Shown: positions 1 to 7,816 of the stretch, one piece after another
Numbering within the stretch: the first letter of the stretch is position 1
How the letters are laid out: every line of letters starts with the position of its first letter
Origin: Thermohalobaculum sp039180675
GTDB taxonomy: Bacteria; Pseudomonadota; Alphaproteobacteria; Rhodobacterales; Rhodobacteraceae
NCBI GenBank assembly: GCA_039180675.1
Contig: JBCDDC010000009.1
Location: 1 to 64,000 of the forward strand
Length of the DNA stretch: 64,000 nt
Direction: 5' to 3'
Position numbers and translations under genes: made by a program
Notes under the pieces: model-generated
Seen by the model: the letters and a program-made list of their open reading frames with translations, nothing else
What the model was told of the DNA's origin: nothing
Database searches by the model: none

Positions 1-50
1 CTCCCTTGGTAAGGGAGAGGTCGAGAGTTCAAATCTCTCCGGCAGCACCA
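1..50 (+). tRNA. tRNA-Thr (anticodon GGT), 3' part only
   Basis: The window opens inside a tRNA. Positions 1-17 form an anticodon arm with stem CTCCC/GGGAG and loop TTGGTAA, so the anticodon is GGT (Thr). The T-arm at 23-39 has stem GAGAG/CTCTC and loop TTCAAAT. The acceptor 3' strand CGGCAGC (40-46) is followed by discriminator A47 and an encoded CCA (48-50). The 5' acceptor strand and D-arm lie outside the window. Confidence 0.93.
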
Positions 51-162
51 TTTATTACAGCAAATCTCCACCTGATCTGGCGTGAAATCACGAAAACACA
101 CTCGTGAACATCATCTTGCGTTCATCACGATAAACTTCTCCCCGGCAGTTCTGGGGAAAGTG

Positions 163-669
163 ATGAAGAAGCAAAAGCGCAAGTCCTCGCAAAAGAAACA
201 AAATGCGGCGGCGAATGCTAACGCGCCGAAGGTGGGTCGGCGCGATGTGCTGAAGCTTGCGCGTAACATCGGGATTGGCGCGCTGGTTCTCGGCGGCATC
301 GGCTACTATTCGGTGACAACCGTGATGGCGACCCATGCGGAGCTCGATCTGGAGCGGATTGGGCAGGGGACGCCGACGGTGGTGCAGATCCACGACCCGC
401 AATGCCGTCTTTGCCAGCAATTGCAGTCAGAAGCGCGGGATGCGCTCGCGGGTTTCGAGTCGGATGAGCTGATTTATCTCGTTGCCAATATCCGCACTGG
501 GCCGGGGCGCAGGCTCGCCTCGATCCACGGTGTCGGCAACGTCACGCTGCTGCTGTTCGACGGGCAGGGCAGGCTGCGTGATACGATCGAAGGCGTGACG
601 CCGAGCGCGACGCTGGAGGAGCGTTTCACCCGGCTTCTTACGGCCTCGAGAACCGCGCCGCGTTCGTAA
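163..669 (+). CDS. Membrane-anchored or Tat-exported thioredoxin-like protein (168 aa)
   Basis: The start is placed at ATG 163; codons upstream of it give an unlikely N-terminus. A lysine-rich N-terminus leads to GRRDVLKLA at residues 25-33, which resembles a twin-arginine motif, and then a hydrophobic segment at about 35-56. The rest should therefore be periplasmic. It contains HDPQCRLC with a CxxC pair (Cys81, Cys84) after a beta-strand (TPTVVQI), followed by a predicted alpha/beta region, as in a thioredoxin fold. Substrate and partners are unknown. It is convergent with ureG. A plain N-terminal membrane anchor instead of a Tat signal is possible. Confidence 0.7.
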   Translation: MKKQKRKSSQKKQNAAANANAPKVGRRDVLKLARNIGIGALVLGGIGYYSVTTVMATHAELDLERIGQGTPTVVQIHDPQCRLCQQLQSEARDALAGFESDELIYLVANIRTGPGRRLASIHGVGNVTLLLFDGQGRLRDTIEGVTPSATLEERFTRLLTASRTAPRS

Positions 670-695
670 GGGTGCACGGGGTCTGGCGCGGTGGA

Positions 696-1328
696 TCATG
701 TTTCGTCCGCAGTGTGCTCCAACCCGCCGTGGTCACGGATGAAACGGGCGACCTGATCGGCCCCCTCTCCGGACTTCAGGGCGCAGAAGACGGTTTCCCG
801 CGCACCGCGCATGCGCTTGGCGTCAGTCTCCATCACCGCCAGAGAGACGCCCACATGCGGGGCTAGGTCGGTCTTGTTGATCACCAGTAGATCGGACCGC
901 GTAATCGCCGGACCGCCCTTTCGCGGGATATCCTCACCCGCGGCGACATCGATGACGTAGAGCGTCAGGTCCGCCAGTTCCGGGCTGAAGGTGGCTGAGA
1001 GATTATCGCCGCCCGACTCGATCAGGATGACGTCGAGGCCCGGATGGCGCGTGCGCAGATCGGCCACCGCCGCGAGGTTGATCGAGGCGTCCTCGCGGAT
1101 CGCAGTATGCGGGCAGCCGCCGGTCTCGACCCCGACGATCCGGTCGGAGGGCAGGACCTGCAGGCGGGTCAGCGCCTCGGCATCCTCTCGGGTGTAGATG
1201 TCGTTTGTGATGGCGGCGACCGAGTAGTCCGCCGCCAGCGCGCGGCAAAGCGCGGCGGTCAGGGTCGTCTTGCCCGCGCCGACGGGGCCGCCGATGCCAA
1301 CACGGAGGGGGCCGTTGGGTGATGTCAT
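696..1328 (-). CDS. ureG: Urease accessory GTPase UreG
   Basis: UreG is the SIMIBI-class GTPase that couples GTP hydrolysis to nickel delivery into apo-urease, working with UreD, UreF and UreE in the cytoplasm. The 210-residue length fits the family. The P-loop GPVGAGKT is at residues 14-21, and NKTDLAP is the guanine-specificity motif. It is the last gene of the urease operon, and its ATG overlaps the end of ureF by 4 bases, which suggests coupled translation. The low-complexity His-rich N-terminus seen in some UreG proteins is absent, leaving UreE as the evident His-rich nickel binder. Confidence 0.97.
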   Translation of the reverse strand: MTSPNGPLRVGIGGPVGAGKTTLTAALCRALAADYSVAAITNDIYTREDAEALTRLQVLPSDRIVGVETGGCPHTAIREDASINLAAVADLRTRHPGLDVILIESGGDNLSATFSPELADLTLYVIDVAAGEDIPRKGGPAITRSDLLVINKTDLAPHVGVSLAVMETDAKRMRGARETVFCALKSGEGADQVARFIRDHGGLEHTADET

Positions 1329-1975
1329 GAGCGGAACAGCCTCACGGTCTGGGTTTCGTGGCGCATTGCGGCGATGTCGCTGCGGATCGCGCAGCCGCCG
1401 ATGTCGTCGAGAGGGGCGTCCACAAGCTCTGTCGCAAGCGTCAGAACCTTCGGCATTAGCGCAGCGATGATCCGCTGCCCGTCCGTCTGGCCAAAGGGCA
1501 CAAGCCGGATCGCGGCGGAGACCAGATTGGCGGCGAAGGCCTGCAGATAGGCAGGCAGCACTTCGGCTAGCGGGATATCATGTTCTGCCGCCGCCTTGCC
1601 GACTGCAAGGGGATGGGGCAGGGGCGTTGGGTCGCTGCACCAAGCGGCGCCGGTTACCTCAGCAAAGGCTGCGCCTTGGGCCATCGTCTCCAACCTGCGC
1701 TCGGCAGATGGTGCCAGCGCCTCGGCCAGATCCGCGAGATCTTCTATCTTGCTGCGGTCTCGTGCTTTCTCGCTGCGCCATGCATGGCAGAGCAGGATCG
1801 CGTCACTCCGCGCCCCTCCGTGGCACAGAACCGCTTCGATCCAGTCTTCGGCTGTTGCTGCGTCGGTGATGTCCCCATCCTCGATCGCGCGTTCGAGCCC
1901 GTGCGAGTACGTGTAGGCACCGACCGGGTAGCCCGGCGATAGCCAGGTCATGAGTTTGAGGGCTGCCTCACTCAT
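1325..1975 (-). CDS. ureF: Urease accessory protein UreF
   Basis: UreF bridges UreD-bound apo-urease and the UreG GTPase during metallocentre assembly. The start is set at ATG 1975 (MSEAALKL...), giving 216 residues. This brings in the family-typical N-terminus WLSPGYPVGAYTYSHGLE and overlaps the 3' end of ureE by 8 bases. Upstream in-frame codons would run deep into ureE and are unlikely to be used. The mostly helical composition fits UreF. It overlaps ureG downstream by 4 bases. Confidence 0.95.
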   Translation of the reverse strand: MSEAALKLMTWLSPGYPVGAYTYSHGLERAIEDGDITDAATAEDWIEAVLCHGGARSDAILLCHAWRSEKARDRSKIEDLADLAEALAPSAERRLETMAQGAAFAEVTGAAWCSDPTPLPHPLAVGKAAAEHDIPLAEVLPAYLQAFAANLVSAAIRLVPFGQTDGQRIIAALMPKVLTLATELVDAPLDDIGGCAIRSDIAAMRHETQTVRLFRS

Positions 1976-2462
1976 GTGCGGGATCCGCCCGAATGGCTGC
2001 GTTCGGGTCGGCATGCGGATCATGGCTGTAACTGTGCCCATGTGTGCGCCCGTGGCCATAGGCGCCGCCCTCCGGCTGGAACGGCTCCTCGACATGGGTG
2101 ATTTCGGCGCCGAGACCACGCAGCATCGCCTCCAACACATGATCGCGCTGGATCAGGAGCCGATCCTCGGCCACCTGACAGGGCGTATGGCGGTTCCCGA
2201 TGTGCCAGGCGAGACGCGTCAGCCCGTCGCCGCGGATTTCCGCCAGAGGCTCCGGCGCGGCCTCGATCGCAACCGCGCGCCCATCCTCCAGCAGGACGGC
2301 GCCACGCAACTCCGTCGCTTCGGGCAGATCCAGCAGGAAGGTGAGCCCGCCCTCGCAGGTCAGAACGCCGCGCCGCCGGTAACGTCCCGTGTAGTCGAGC
2401 GTGAGCGTATCGACCGTTTCGACCGCCTCTGTCGAAATCCGTCTCCCGCTTGGATGCGTCAT
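1968..2462 (-). CDS. ureE: Urease accessory nickel chaperone UreE
   Basis: UreE binds nickel and passes it to UreG for urease activation. From ATG 2462 (MTHPSG...) it has 164 residues. An N-terminal beta-domain (TLDYTGRYRRRGVL...LPEATELRGAVLLEDG) precedes a ferredoxin-like metal-binding domain containing WHIGNRHTPCQV. A histidine-rich tail (HGRTHGHSYSHDPHAD) is the expected nickel-binding extension. An upstream in-frame start would extend into ureC and is less likely. The gap to ureC is 22 bases. Confidence 0.93.
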   Translation of the reverse strand: MTHPSGRRISTEAVETVDTLTLDYTGRYRRRGVLTCEGGLTFLLDLPEATELRGAVLLEDGRAVAIEAAPEPLAEIRGDGLTRLAWHIGNRHTPCQVAEDRLLIQRDHVLEAMLRGLGAEITHVEEPFQPEGGAYGHGRTHGHSYSHDPHADPNAAIRADPAHE

Positions 2463-2484
2463 CCGGCTGCTCCGCCCCGTCCGT

Positions 2485-4194
2485 TCAGTAGAGGAAATAG
2501 CGCTGCGCCATGGGCAGCACTTCGGCCGGGGCGCAGGTGAGCAATTCACCGTTTGCGCGGACCTCGTAGGTCTCTGGATGGACTTCGATTTCGGGCGTTG
2601 CGTCGTTCAAGATCATCGAGGATTTGCCGATCTCGCGGGTGTTGCTGACAGCCAACGTCTGCTTCGCGAGGCCCAGCGCGTCACCTATCCCGGCGGCCTG
2701 CGCAGCCTCGGAGACGAAGGTGACCGAGGATGCCTCCAGCGAGCGGCCGAACGCGCCGAACATCGGCCGGGTGTAAACCGGTTGCGGCGTAGGGATTGAG
2801 GCGTTGGGGTCCCCCATCTGGGCGCAGGCAATTGTCCCACCAACCAGCACCATCTCCGGTTTCACGCCGAAGAAGGCTGGGTTCCAGAGGCAGAGATCGG
2901 CGCGCTTGCCCTCCTCGATCGAGCCGATCTCATGGCTCATCCCGTGGGCGATCGCGGGGTTGATTGTGTATTTCGCGATGTAGCGGCGGACGCGGAGGTT
3001 GTCGTTGTCGCCGGTCTCCCCGTCGAGCCGCCCGCGCTGGACCTTCATTTTATGCGCGGTCTGCCAGGTGCGGATGACCACCTCGCCGATCCGGCCCATC
3101 GCCTGGCTGTCGGACGCGATGATCGAGAAGGCGCCCATGTCGTGCAGGATATCCTCGGCCGCAATCGTCTCCCGCCGGATCCGGCTTTCGGCGAAGGCCA
3201 CGTCCTCCGGGATCGATTTGTCGAGGTGGTGGCAGACCATGAGCATATCCAGATGCTCGTCTAACGTATTGACCGTAAATGGCCTTGTCGGGTTGGTGGA
3301 GGAGGGGATCACGTGATCCTCGCCACAGACCTTGATGATATCCGGAGCATGCCCGCCGCCTGCGCCTTCGGTGTGGAAGGCATGGATCGTGCGGCCCTTC
3401 ATGGCCTTGATCGTGTTCTCGACGAACCCGCTTTCGTTGAGCGTGTCGGTGTGGATCATGACCTGCACGTCCATCCGGTCGGCGACCGAGAGGCAGCAGT
3501 CGATGGCGCCCGGGGTGGTGCCCCAGTCCTCATGCAGTTTCAGGGCGCAGGCGCCGCCGTTGACCATCTCCTCTAGTGCCGCGGGTTGGCTGGTGTTGCC
3601 CTTGCCCGAGAGGCCGAAATTGATCGGGAAGGCGTCGAGGGCCTGCAGCATTCGCCCGATATGCCACGGGCCGGGCGTGCAGGTCGTGGCGAGCGTGCCG
3701 TGCGCCGGGCCCGTGCCGCCGCCGAGCATGGTGGTGAGGCCGGAGTGCAGCGCATCCTCGATCTGCTGTGGGCAGATGAAGTGGATATGGGCGTCAAAGC
3801 CCCCGGCGGTCAGGATTTTCCCCTCCCCCGCAATGGCTTCGGTGCCCGGGCCGATGACGATATCGACGCCGGGCTGGGTGTCCGGGTTGCCGGCCTTACC
3901 GATCTTGTGGATGCGCCCGTCGCGCAGTCCCACATCGGCCTTGTAGATGCCCGTATGATCGATGATCAGGGCGTTGGTGATGACGGTGTCGACGGCTCCC
4001 TCGGCGCGGGTCACCTGGCTCTGGCCCATCCCGTCACGGATCACCTTTCCACCGCCAAATTTCACTTCCTCTCCGTAGGTTGTGAGATCTTTCTCAACCT
4101 CAATGAACAACTCGGTGTCGGCGAGCCGGAGCTTGTCCCCCGTGGTCGGGCCGAACATGGCGGCATAGGCGGGGCGGGGTATGGCGGTGGGCAT
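2485..4194 (-). CDS. ureC: Urease subunit alpha UreC
   Basis: This is the catalytic subunit of nickel urease (urea + H2O to ammonia and carbamate). It has 569 residues, the usual size for a separate alpha subunit. Nickel-ligand and active-site signatures are visible: HIH (His136, His138), LKLHEDWG with the lysine to be carbamylated (Lys219), MIHTDTLNES, the HAFHTEG segment, the mobile-flap MVCHHLD, and ASDSQAMGR with the aspartate ligand. The start MPTAIPRPAYAAMFGPT is canonical. Downstream are ureE, ureF and ureG. Upstream, unusually, three non-urease genes separate it from ureB. Confidence 0.98.
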   Translation of the reverse strand: MPTAIPRPAYAAMFGPTTGDKLRLADTELFIEVEKDLTTYGEEVKFGGGKVIRDGMGQSQVTRAEGAVDTVITNALIIDHTGIYKADVGLRDGRIHKIGKAGNPDTQPGVDIVIGPGTEAIAGEGKILTAGGFDAHIHFICPQQIEDALHSGLTTMLGGGTGPAHGTLATTCTPGPWHIGRMLQALDAFPINFGLSGKGNTSQPAALEEMVNGGACALKLHEDWGTTPGAIDCCLSVADRMDVQVMIHTDTLNESGFVENTIKAMKGRTIHAFHTEGAGGGHAPDIIKVCGEDHVIPSSTNPTRPFTVNTLDEHLDMLMVCHHLDKSIPEDVAFAESRIRRETIAAEDILHDMGAFSIIASDSQAMGRIGEVVIRTWQTAHKMKVQRGRLDGETGDNDNLRVRRYIAKYTINPAIAHGMSHEIGSIEEGKRADLCLWNPAFFGVKPEMVLVGGTIACAQMGDPNASIPTPQPVYTRPMFGAFGRSLEASSVTFVSEAAQAAGIGDALGLAKQTLAVSNTREIGKSSMILNDATPEIEVHPETYEVRANGELLTCAPAEVLPMAQRYFLY

Positions 4195-4215
4195 GGGCAG
4201 GCCTTTCCAGGCGGT

Positions 4216-4377
4216 TCAGGAGGAGGAGAAGGGGTCGAACACGACTCCAAGGACGACCAGGGAGATCATCAGCACGATCCACGCCCACAGGAGGCGGAAG
4301 AACCACTTCACGAAGAGCTGTGTGCCGCGGGATTTGTCGGAAAGGCGGACGGTCTTGCCGTTGGTGGTCGACTTCAT
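4216..4377 (-). CDS. Small single-pass membrane protein in the urease operon (53 aa)
   Basis: No family is recognised. ATG 4377 is preceded by a strong GGAGG ribosome site at 6-base spacing, which picks this start over an upstream codon. A polar basic N-terminus (MKSTTNGKTVRLSDKSRG) precedes one hydrophobic helix (about residues 22-46, LFVKWFFRLLWAWIVLMISL), ending DPFSSS. It starts 1 base after the carboxymuconolactone decarboxylase-like gene and ends 21 bases before ureC, so it is co-transcribed with urease. A role in urease assembly or membrane tethering is speculation. Confidence 0.6.
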   Translation of the reverse strand: MKSTTNGKTVRLSDKSRGTQLFVKWFFRLLWAWIVLMISLVVLGVVFDPFSSS

Positions 4378-4378
4378 C

Positions 4379-4792
4379 TCAGTCCTCCCCGACCTCGAAG
4401 ACATCGTCGACCGGAACCTGCATCGCGGTTGCGACGGAGTTGCCGAAGGAGGCGAGCGCCACGATCTCGAGAAACTCGCCGTACTGGGCGTCCGTCATGC
4501 CTTGGCGGCGCGCGGCGGCAGTGTGGGTATGGGTGCAATACTCGCAGTTATTCGCAATGGAAACAGCGAGATAGACGAGTTCCTTGGTGAGCGGATCGAG
4601 CCCGCCCTCGCGCCCCTCAGCCATGATCCGCTTCATCTGGGACCACATGGAGGCGAGGAGCGGCGGGTCATTCGCCACGATCCGCCAGACATTGTTGACA
4701 TAGTCGGTGTTCCGGGTCTTGCGGATATCGTCAAAGACCGCCGCCGCCTCGGGGCTCAGTTCATCGTCGGTTAGGATGCGGTTGGTGGCCAA
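4379..4792 (-). CDS. Carboxymuconolactone decarboxylase (AhpD-like) family protein
   Basis: The 137-residue all-helical protein carries NNCEYCTHTHTAAAR, the CxxC-x-H redox signature (Cys83, Cys86, His88) of the AhpD/CMD family. Some members are alkylhydroperoxidase partners; others decarboxylate gamma-carboxymuconolactone, and the sequence does not decide between them. The start is TTG 4792 with GAGGAG 8 bases upstream; the next in-frame Met would remove a conserved helix. It lies between a membrane-protein gene and a 53-residue gene inside the urease operon. A thiol-redox function is the likelier reading because the CxxC is intact. Confidence 0.85.
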   Translation of the reverse strand: MATNRILTDDELSPEAAAVFDDIRKTRNTDYVNNVWRIVANDPPLLASMWSQMKRIMAEGREGGLDPLTKELVYLAVSIANNCEYCTHTHTAAARRQGMTDAQYGEFLEIVALASFGNSVATAMQVPVDDVFEVGED

Positions 4793-4795
4793 GTC

Positions 4796-5275
4796 TCAGG
4801 CTCCTCGTAAGGTCACTAGACGGCGCAAAGCGCGATGGAAGATGAATGGAACGCCGCCGATCATGACTGGCGGGAACAATACGGCGAGGGCCTCCGGAAG
4901 TACTTGGACCCATCTTTTCTCTGGGCTGATCAGGATCGCAATGTAGCTACCAATCGCGATAAGCGACACAATGAGCGCAGTACTGCATAGTATTCGCGTC
5001 TTTTTTGTGTGATTATAATTCTTAAGCAGATTTATTATAGCAAAAACAGAAATAATGCTCAAAAGTGATACGCTAAACATCATCACTTTTGCGTTTAACG
5101 CGATACCGAAACTGTCCAAAACAAAGCCGAAAACATGTGGAGAGAAGAACAGCGCCGCGAGACCGATCAAGGCAATATGATACTTTCCCTTCAAGAGATC
5201 ATAGCCAGTCGTAAGGAGGATTGCTGCGAGTAAGCCGTAAGCGGAAATCGCCCATACGATAACTACAAGTTCCAT
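4796..5275 (-). CDS. Unrecognised polytopic membrane protein, AT-rich, inside the urease operon (159 aa)
   Basis: About four hydrophobic segments are visible, from MELVVIVWAISAYGLLAAILL onward, with a lysine/asparagine-rich loop (LKNYNHTKKTR) between the second and third pairs. No conserved family signature was recognised. Its ATG overlaps the ureB stop codon (ATGA), so it is translated in the operon. Base composition is clearly more AT-rich than neighbouring genes, notably at 4980-5130, with many ATA/TTA/AAA codons. That suggests later acquisition. A function in urea or nickel uptake is possible but nothing in the sequence shows it. Confidence 0.65.
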   Translation of the reverse strand: MELVVIVWAISAYGLLAAILLTTGYDLLKGKYHIALIGLAALFFSPHVFGFVLDSFGIALNAKVMMFSVSLLSIISVFAIINLLKNYNHTKKTRILCSTALIVSLIAIGSYIAILISPEKRWVQVLPEALAVLFPPVMIGGVPFIFHRALRRLVTLRGA

Positions 5276-5580
5276 CAGAGTTCCCCCATCACCGCCTGGT
5301 TAAATCCGAACACCCTCCGCGCACCGCCGAGGGGGATCAGTTGCACCTCTCGGCTTTGGCCCGGTTCGAAGCGGACGGCGGTGCCGGCGGGGATGTCGAG
5401 GCGGGTGCCTCTCGCCTGTTCGCGGTCGAAATCGAGGGCGCTGTTGGTCTCGGCGAAGTGGTAGTGGGAGCCGACCTGGACCGGGCGGTCGCCGGTGTTC
5501 GCGACCATCAGGGTGATCGCCTCGCGGCCATCGTTGAGCGTGATCTCACCCTCGGCGCAGAGGATTTCTCCGGGGATCAT
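5275..5580 (-). CDS. ureB: Urease subunit beta UreB
   Basis: This is the non-catalytic beta subunit of the heterotrimeric urease (101 residues, normal for the family). It begins MIPGEILCAEGEITLN and contains the diagnostic VQVGSHYHFAETNSAL and the C-terminal GARRVFGFNQAVMG. The stop overlaps the start of the AT-rich membrane gene. Unlike most operons, ureB touches neither ureA nor ureC; two genes precede it and three follow it before ureC. Confidence 0.97.
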   Translation of the reverse strand: MIPGEILCAEGEITLNDGREAITLMVANTGDRPVQVGSHYHFAETNSALDFDREQARGTRLDIPAGTAVRFEPGQSREVQLIPLGGARRVFGFNQAVMGEL

Positions 5581-5648
5581 GATGCCTCCTTTCGGGGTGG
5601 ATGCATTTGTAACTCTTCAGTAGTGCTTTCGTAGCTCCTCGGGTCGCC

Positions 5649-5864
5649 TCACGCGGCTGGTTCCGGGTCCGGTTCGGCGGCCGAGGGGTGGGCGTGGCGG
5701 CGGTCTTTGTCGCGGGCGAGGCAGCTTGCGCCTACCACCGCGCCAGCGATCAGCGCGCCGGTGCCGAGCGCGGCGGCGCCGAGCATTGCGGTGCAGACCA
5801 TCTTTTTCTTGATCACGAGCGGGGCGAGGATCAGCGGCGCCAGGGCCATCTTGGTGAGGATCAT
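5649..5864 (-). CDS. Small membrane protein of unknown function (71 aa)
   Basis: A short protein with an N-terminal hydrophobic stretch (MILTKMALAPLILAPLVI), a KKK break, a second Ala/Gly-rich hydrophobic stretch with a Cys, and a polar tail (DKDRRHAHPSAAEPDPEPAA). The upstream AAGGAG is a good ribosome site. No family is recognised. It sits between the 175-residue membrane gene and ureB with short gaps, so it belongs to the urease transcript. The tail has only two histidines, so nickel binding is not indicated. Confidence 0.55.
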   Translation of the reverse strand: MILTKMALAPLILAPLVIKKKMVCTAMLGAAALGTGALIAGAVVGASCLARDKDRRHAHPSAAEPDPEPAA

Positions 5865-5898
5865 GAGGATCTCCTTTCAGGTTGAGGGACGGACGGGA

Positions 5899-6426
5899 TC
5901 ATGGTGCACTTTCCGGAGCGGTGGCGGAGAGCAGAAGGGCGTTAATGACCGCCCCGAAGCCGAAGGTGCCGGCGATGCTCCAGAGCCAGAAATCGGCGGA
6001 CAGGCTTGAGAGCCGGTCGAGCCTCACCCGTTTGTCGAGCCAGTTGCGGGTCTTCGACGCAGGCTGGGGCAACTCCCCCTCCTCGCGGAGATGGGAGAGC
6101 ATGTGCTCCCATCCCCCGACCTCGGGGTGTGCGTAGTTGCTTTCGAGGTGGGCGAGATCGGTGCCGGCTGACCGGATGCCCTTGCTGATCCGCGTGCTCT
6201 GGAGATAGCAGAGATAGGCGATCAGCGTTGGCAGGAAGAAGGCGAGGTTGGAAAGCCCGCTCGGCACGTTGTCGCCCTTGCTGAGGAGCCAGGCGTAGAT
6301 CGCGATCATCGCCGAGGCGCCCAGACGGTCGGTCAGGCGGCGCTCGCCCTGCAGCGACATCATCTCGGCGCGGAGGGACTTGTACTCCTCGAGATGAAAA
6401 TCGAACTGATGATCGGGCTCGGCCAT
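5899..6426 (-). CDS. Membrane protein of unknown function in the urease operon (175 aa)
   Basis: From ATG 6426 (MAEPDHQFDFHLEEYKSLRAEM) a polar, probably coiled-coil N-terminus of about 40 residues leads to two closely spaced hydrophobic segments (ASAMIAIYAWLL and LAFFLPTLIAYLCYL). A soluble region of about 70 residues with HPEVGGWEHML follows, then a final hydrophobic segment (WSIAGTFGFGAVINALLL). An upstream in-frame extension would run into ureA and is not used here. The gene starts 5 bases after ureA. No family is recognised. Confidence 0.6.
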   Translation of the reverse strand: MAEPDHQFDFHLEEYKSLRAEMMSLQGERRLTDRLGASAMIAIYAWLLSKGDNVPSGLSNLAFFLPTLIAYLCYLQSTRISKGIRSAGTDLAHLESNYAHPEVGGWEHMLSHLREEGELPQPASKTRNWLDKRVRLDRLSSLSADFWLWSIAGTFGFGAVINALLLSATAPESAP

Positions 6427-6431
6427 GGGTC

Positions 6432-6734
6432 TCAGCGGATCGGGTGGTGGACGGTGACGAGTTTCGTGCCATCGGGGAAGGTGGCCTCGACCTGCACTTC
6501 GTGGATCATCTCGGCGATGCCCTCCATGCACTGATCGGAGGTCAGCACGGTGGCGCCTGCCTCCATCAGATCGGCGACGGATCGGCCGTCGCGCGCGCCC
6601 TCGACCACGTAATCGGTGATGAGCGCAATCGCCTCGGGGTGGTTGAGCTTCACGCCGCGCGAGAGGCGGTTTCGAGCCACCATGGCGGCGAGCGAGACGA
6701 GGAGCTTGTCCTTTTCACGGGGGGTGAGCTGCAT
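6432..6734 (-). CDS. ureA: Urease subunit gamma UreA
   Basis: This is the small structural gamma subunit of urease. Its 100 residues match the family length. It opens MQLTPREKDKLLVSLAAMVARNR and ends DGTKLVTVHHPIR, both canonical. Its ATG overlaps the ureD stop codon (ATGA), the usual ureD-ureA coupling. Two unrelated genes then intervene before ureB. Confidence 0.98.
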   Translation of the reverse strand: MQLTPREKDKLLVSLAAMVARNRLSRGVKLNHPEAIALITDYVVEGARDGRSVADLMEAGATVLTSDQCMEGIAEMIHEVQVEATFPDGTKLVTVHHPIR

Positions 6735-7573
6735 CAGAGGGTCCAGACTTTCGGCAGGGGGGCGCCGCGCAAAAGCGTCAGCGCGGGGATCAGATGGCGG
6801 CGGAGGCTGTGGCTGTCGGGCGCCACCATGCGCAGCGCGAGCACGCCGTCGCGGATCAGGCTGGCGCCTGCGGTCGCGGGCAGGTTCTCAAGGAGCGGGG
6901 TGAGGAGCGCCTCGGCCTCTGGCGCGATGAGGACGGCGCTGGCGAAGGCGGTGTGGCCGTCGAGGAGCGCAGGCGCGCGGGTGATCTCGGCTGCCGGGCC
7001 GTCGAGGCGGAGCGCGTCGGCATAGATCAGCCGCCCGGCGCGGCGGATGCGCCATTGGTCCGAGAAGCGGATATCGGTCAGCCGCTCGCCCATCGCGGTG
7101 CGGCCAAGGACGACGCTTTCGACCGCGAGCAGGTGCGCGTCTTCGGCCATGTCGACCTCGAGGCGGCGGGAGAGGGAGGATCCGTCGAACAGGATCGTCT
7201 CCTGCGGCAGCCAGTCAATCCGCGCGCCGGGGGCCAGCGTCAGGGTGGTCTCGATCCGGCCGGTCTGGCCGGGCTGGGCGCGATAGGCGCGCTCGGCCGT
7301 CTGGGTCGTGAGGCTGAGCGTGCTGGCGCGGCCCGCCTCGGCCGTCCACGCGAACCGGTCGCCGCCGGTGATCCCGCCCGCCGTGTTGAGGCAGACGGCC
7401 TCGATCCCGATGCCCGGAGTGTTGGGCAGGAGGATCTTGGCGGAGCCCTGCTGGCGCAGGCCTTCGAGGCGGCTTTGGCCGTCTTGCAGGCGGGTGGAGA
7501 TGCGGCCGAGCCCCTCGGCCCGTGGCTGGGCCGGGGTCGGGCTGGATGCGGCGGTCTCGAACACTCTGGCCAC
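6734..7573 (-). CDS. ureD: Urease accessory protein UreD
   Basis: UreD (UreH) binds apo-urease and scaffolds UreF and UreG for nickel insertion. The conserved core is visible: KILLPNTPGIGIEAVCLNTAGGITGGD, TTQTAERAYRA, and WLPQETILFDGSSLSRRLEVDM. No ATG is suitably placed. GTG 7573 has GGAG at about 5-base spacing and gives 279 residues; GTG 7564 is the alternative. It is the first gene of the urease operon, and its promoter must lie in the 243-base gap shared with the divergent BKACE gene. Confidence 0.95.
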   Translation of the reverse strand: MARVFETAASSPTPAQPRAEGLGRISTRLQDGQSRLEGLRQQGSAKILLPNTPGIGIEAVCLNTAGGITGGDRFAWTAEAGRASTLSLTTQTAERAYRAQPGQTGRIETTLTLAPGARIDWLPQETILFDGSSLSRRLEVDMAEDAHLLAVESVVLGRTAMGERLTDIRFSDQWRIRRAGRLIYADALRLDGPAAEITRAPALLDGHTAFASAVLIAPEAEALLTPLLENLPATAGASLIRDGVLALRMVAPDSHSLRRHLIPALTLLRGAPLPKVWTL

Positions 7574-7816
7574 AGCGGCTCCGGACTTGTGTCTCCCGGG
7601 AAGTCTGCACGGGTTGCGGGCGCTCGCAACAGGAAAGCTGCAGCCCGTTGCAAATCGTCGGTTGATTGCCCGGTGGGCAGGCAGTCTCACGTGCATATGC
7701 CTGTTCAGGCGGCAGGGCGTGGGTGCGCACGATGCAAAGCGGCGTTGTTGGGGATGCATCTGGTCTGCGGCGGGAGCCGTGGTATGGGTGCGGAAGTTAA
7801 CGTTACGGAGCCCATG
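7574..7816. promoter_or_regulatory. Divergent intergenic region, urease operon / BKACE operon
   Basis: This 243-base gap separates the oppositely oriented ureD (minus) and BKACE (plus) genes, so it must hold both promoters. It has no open frame with a convincing protein. A GGAG at 7807-7810 serves the BKACE start. I could not identify a convincing -35/-10 pair or a clear NtrC-type dyad by eye, so the nitrogen control expected for urease is not shown by the sequence. Confidence 0.5.

Noticed and set aside
6794..7816. Upstream extension of the BKACE gene across ureD
   Set aside because: The extension is antisense to ureD and non-homologous; GGAG at 7807-7810 fixes the start at about 7817.
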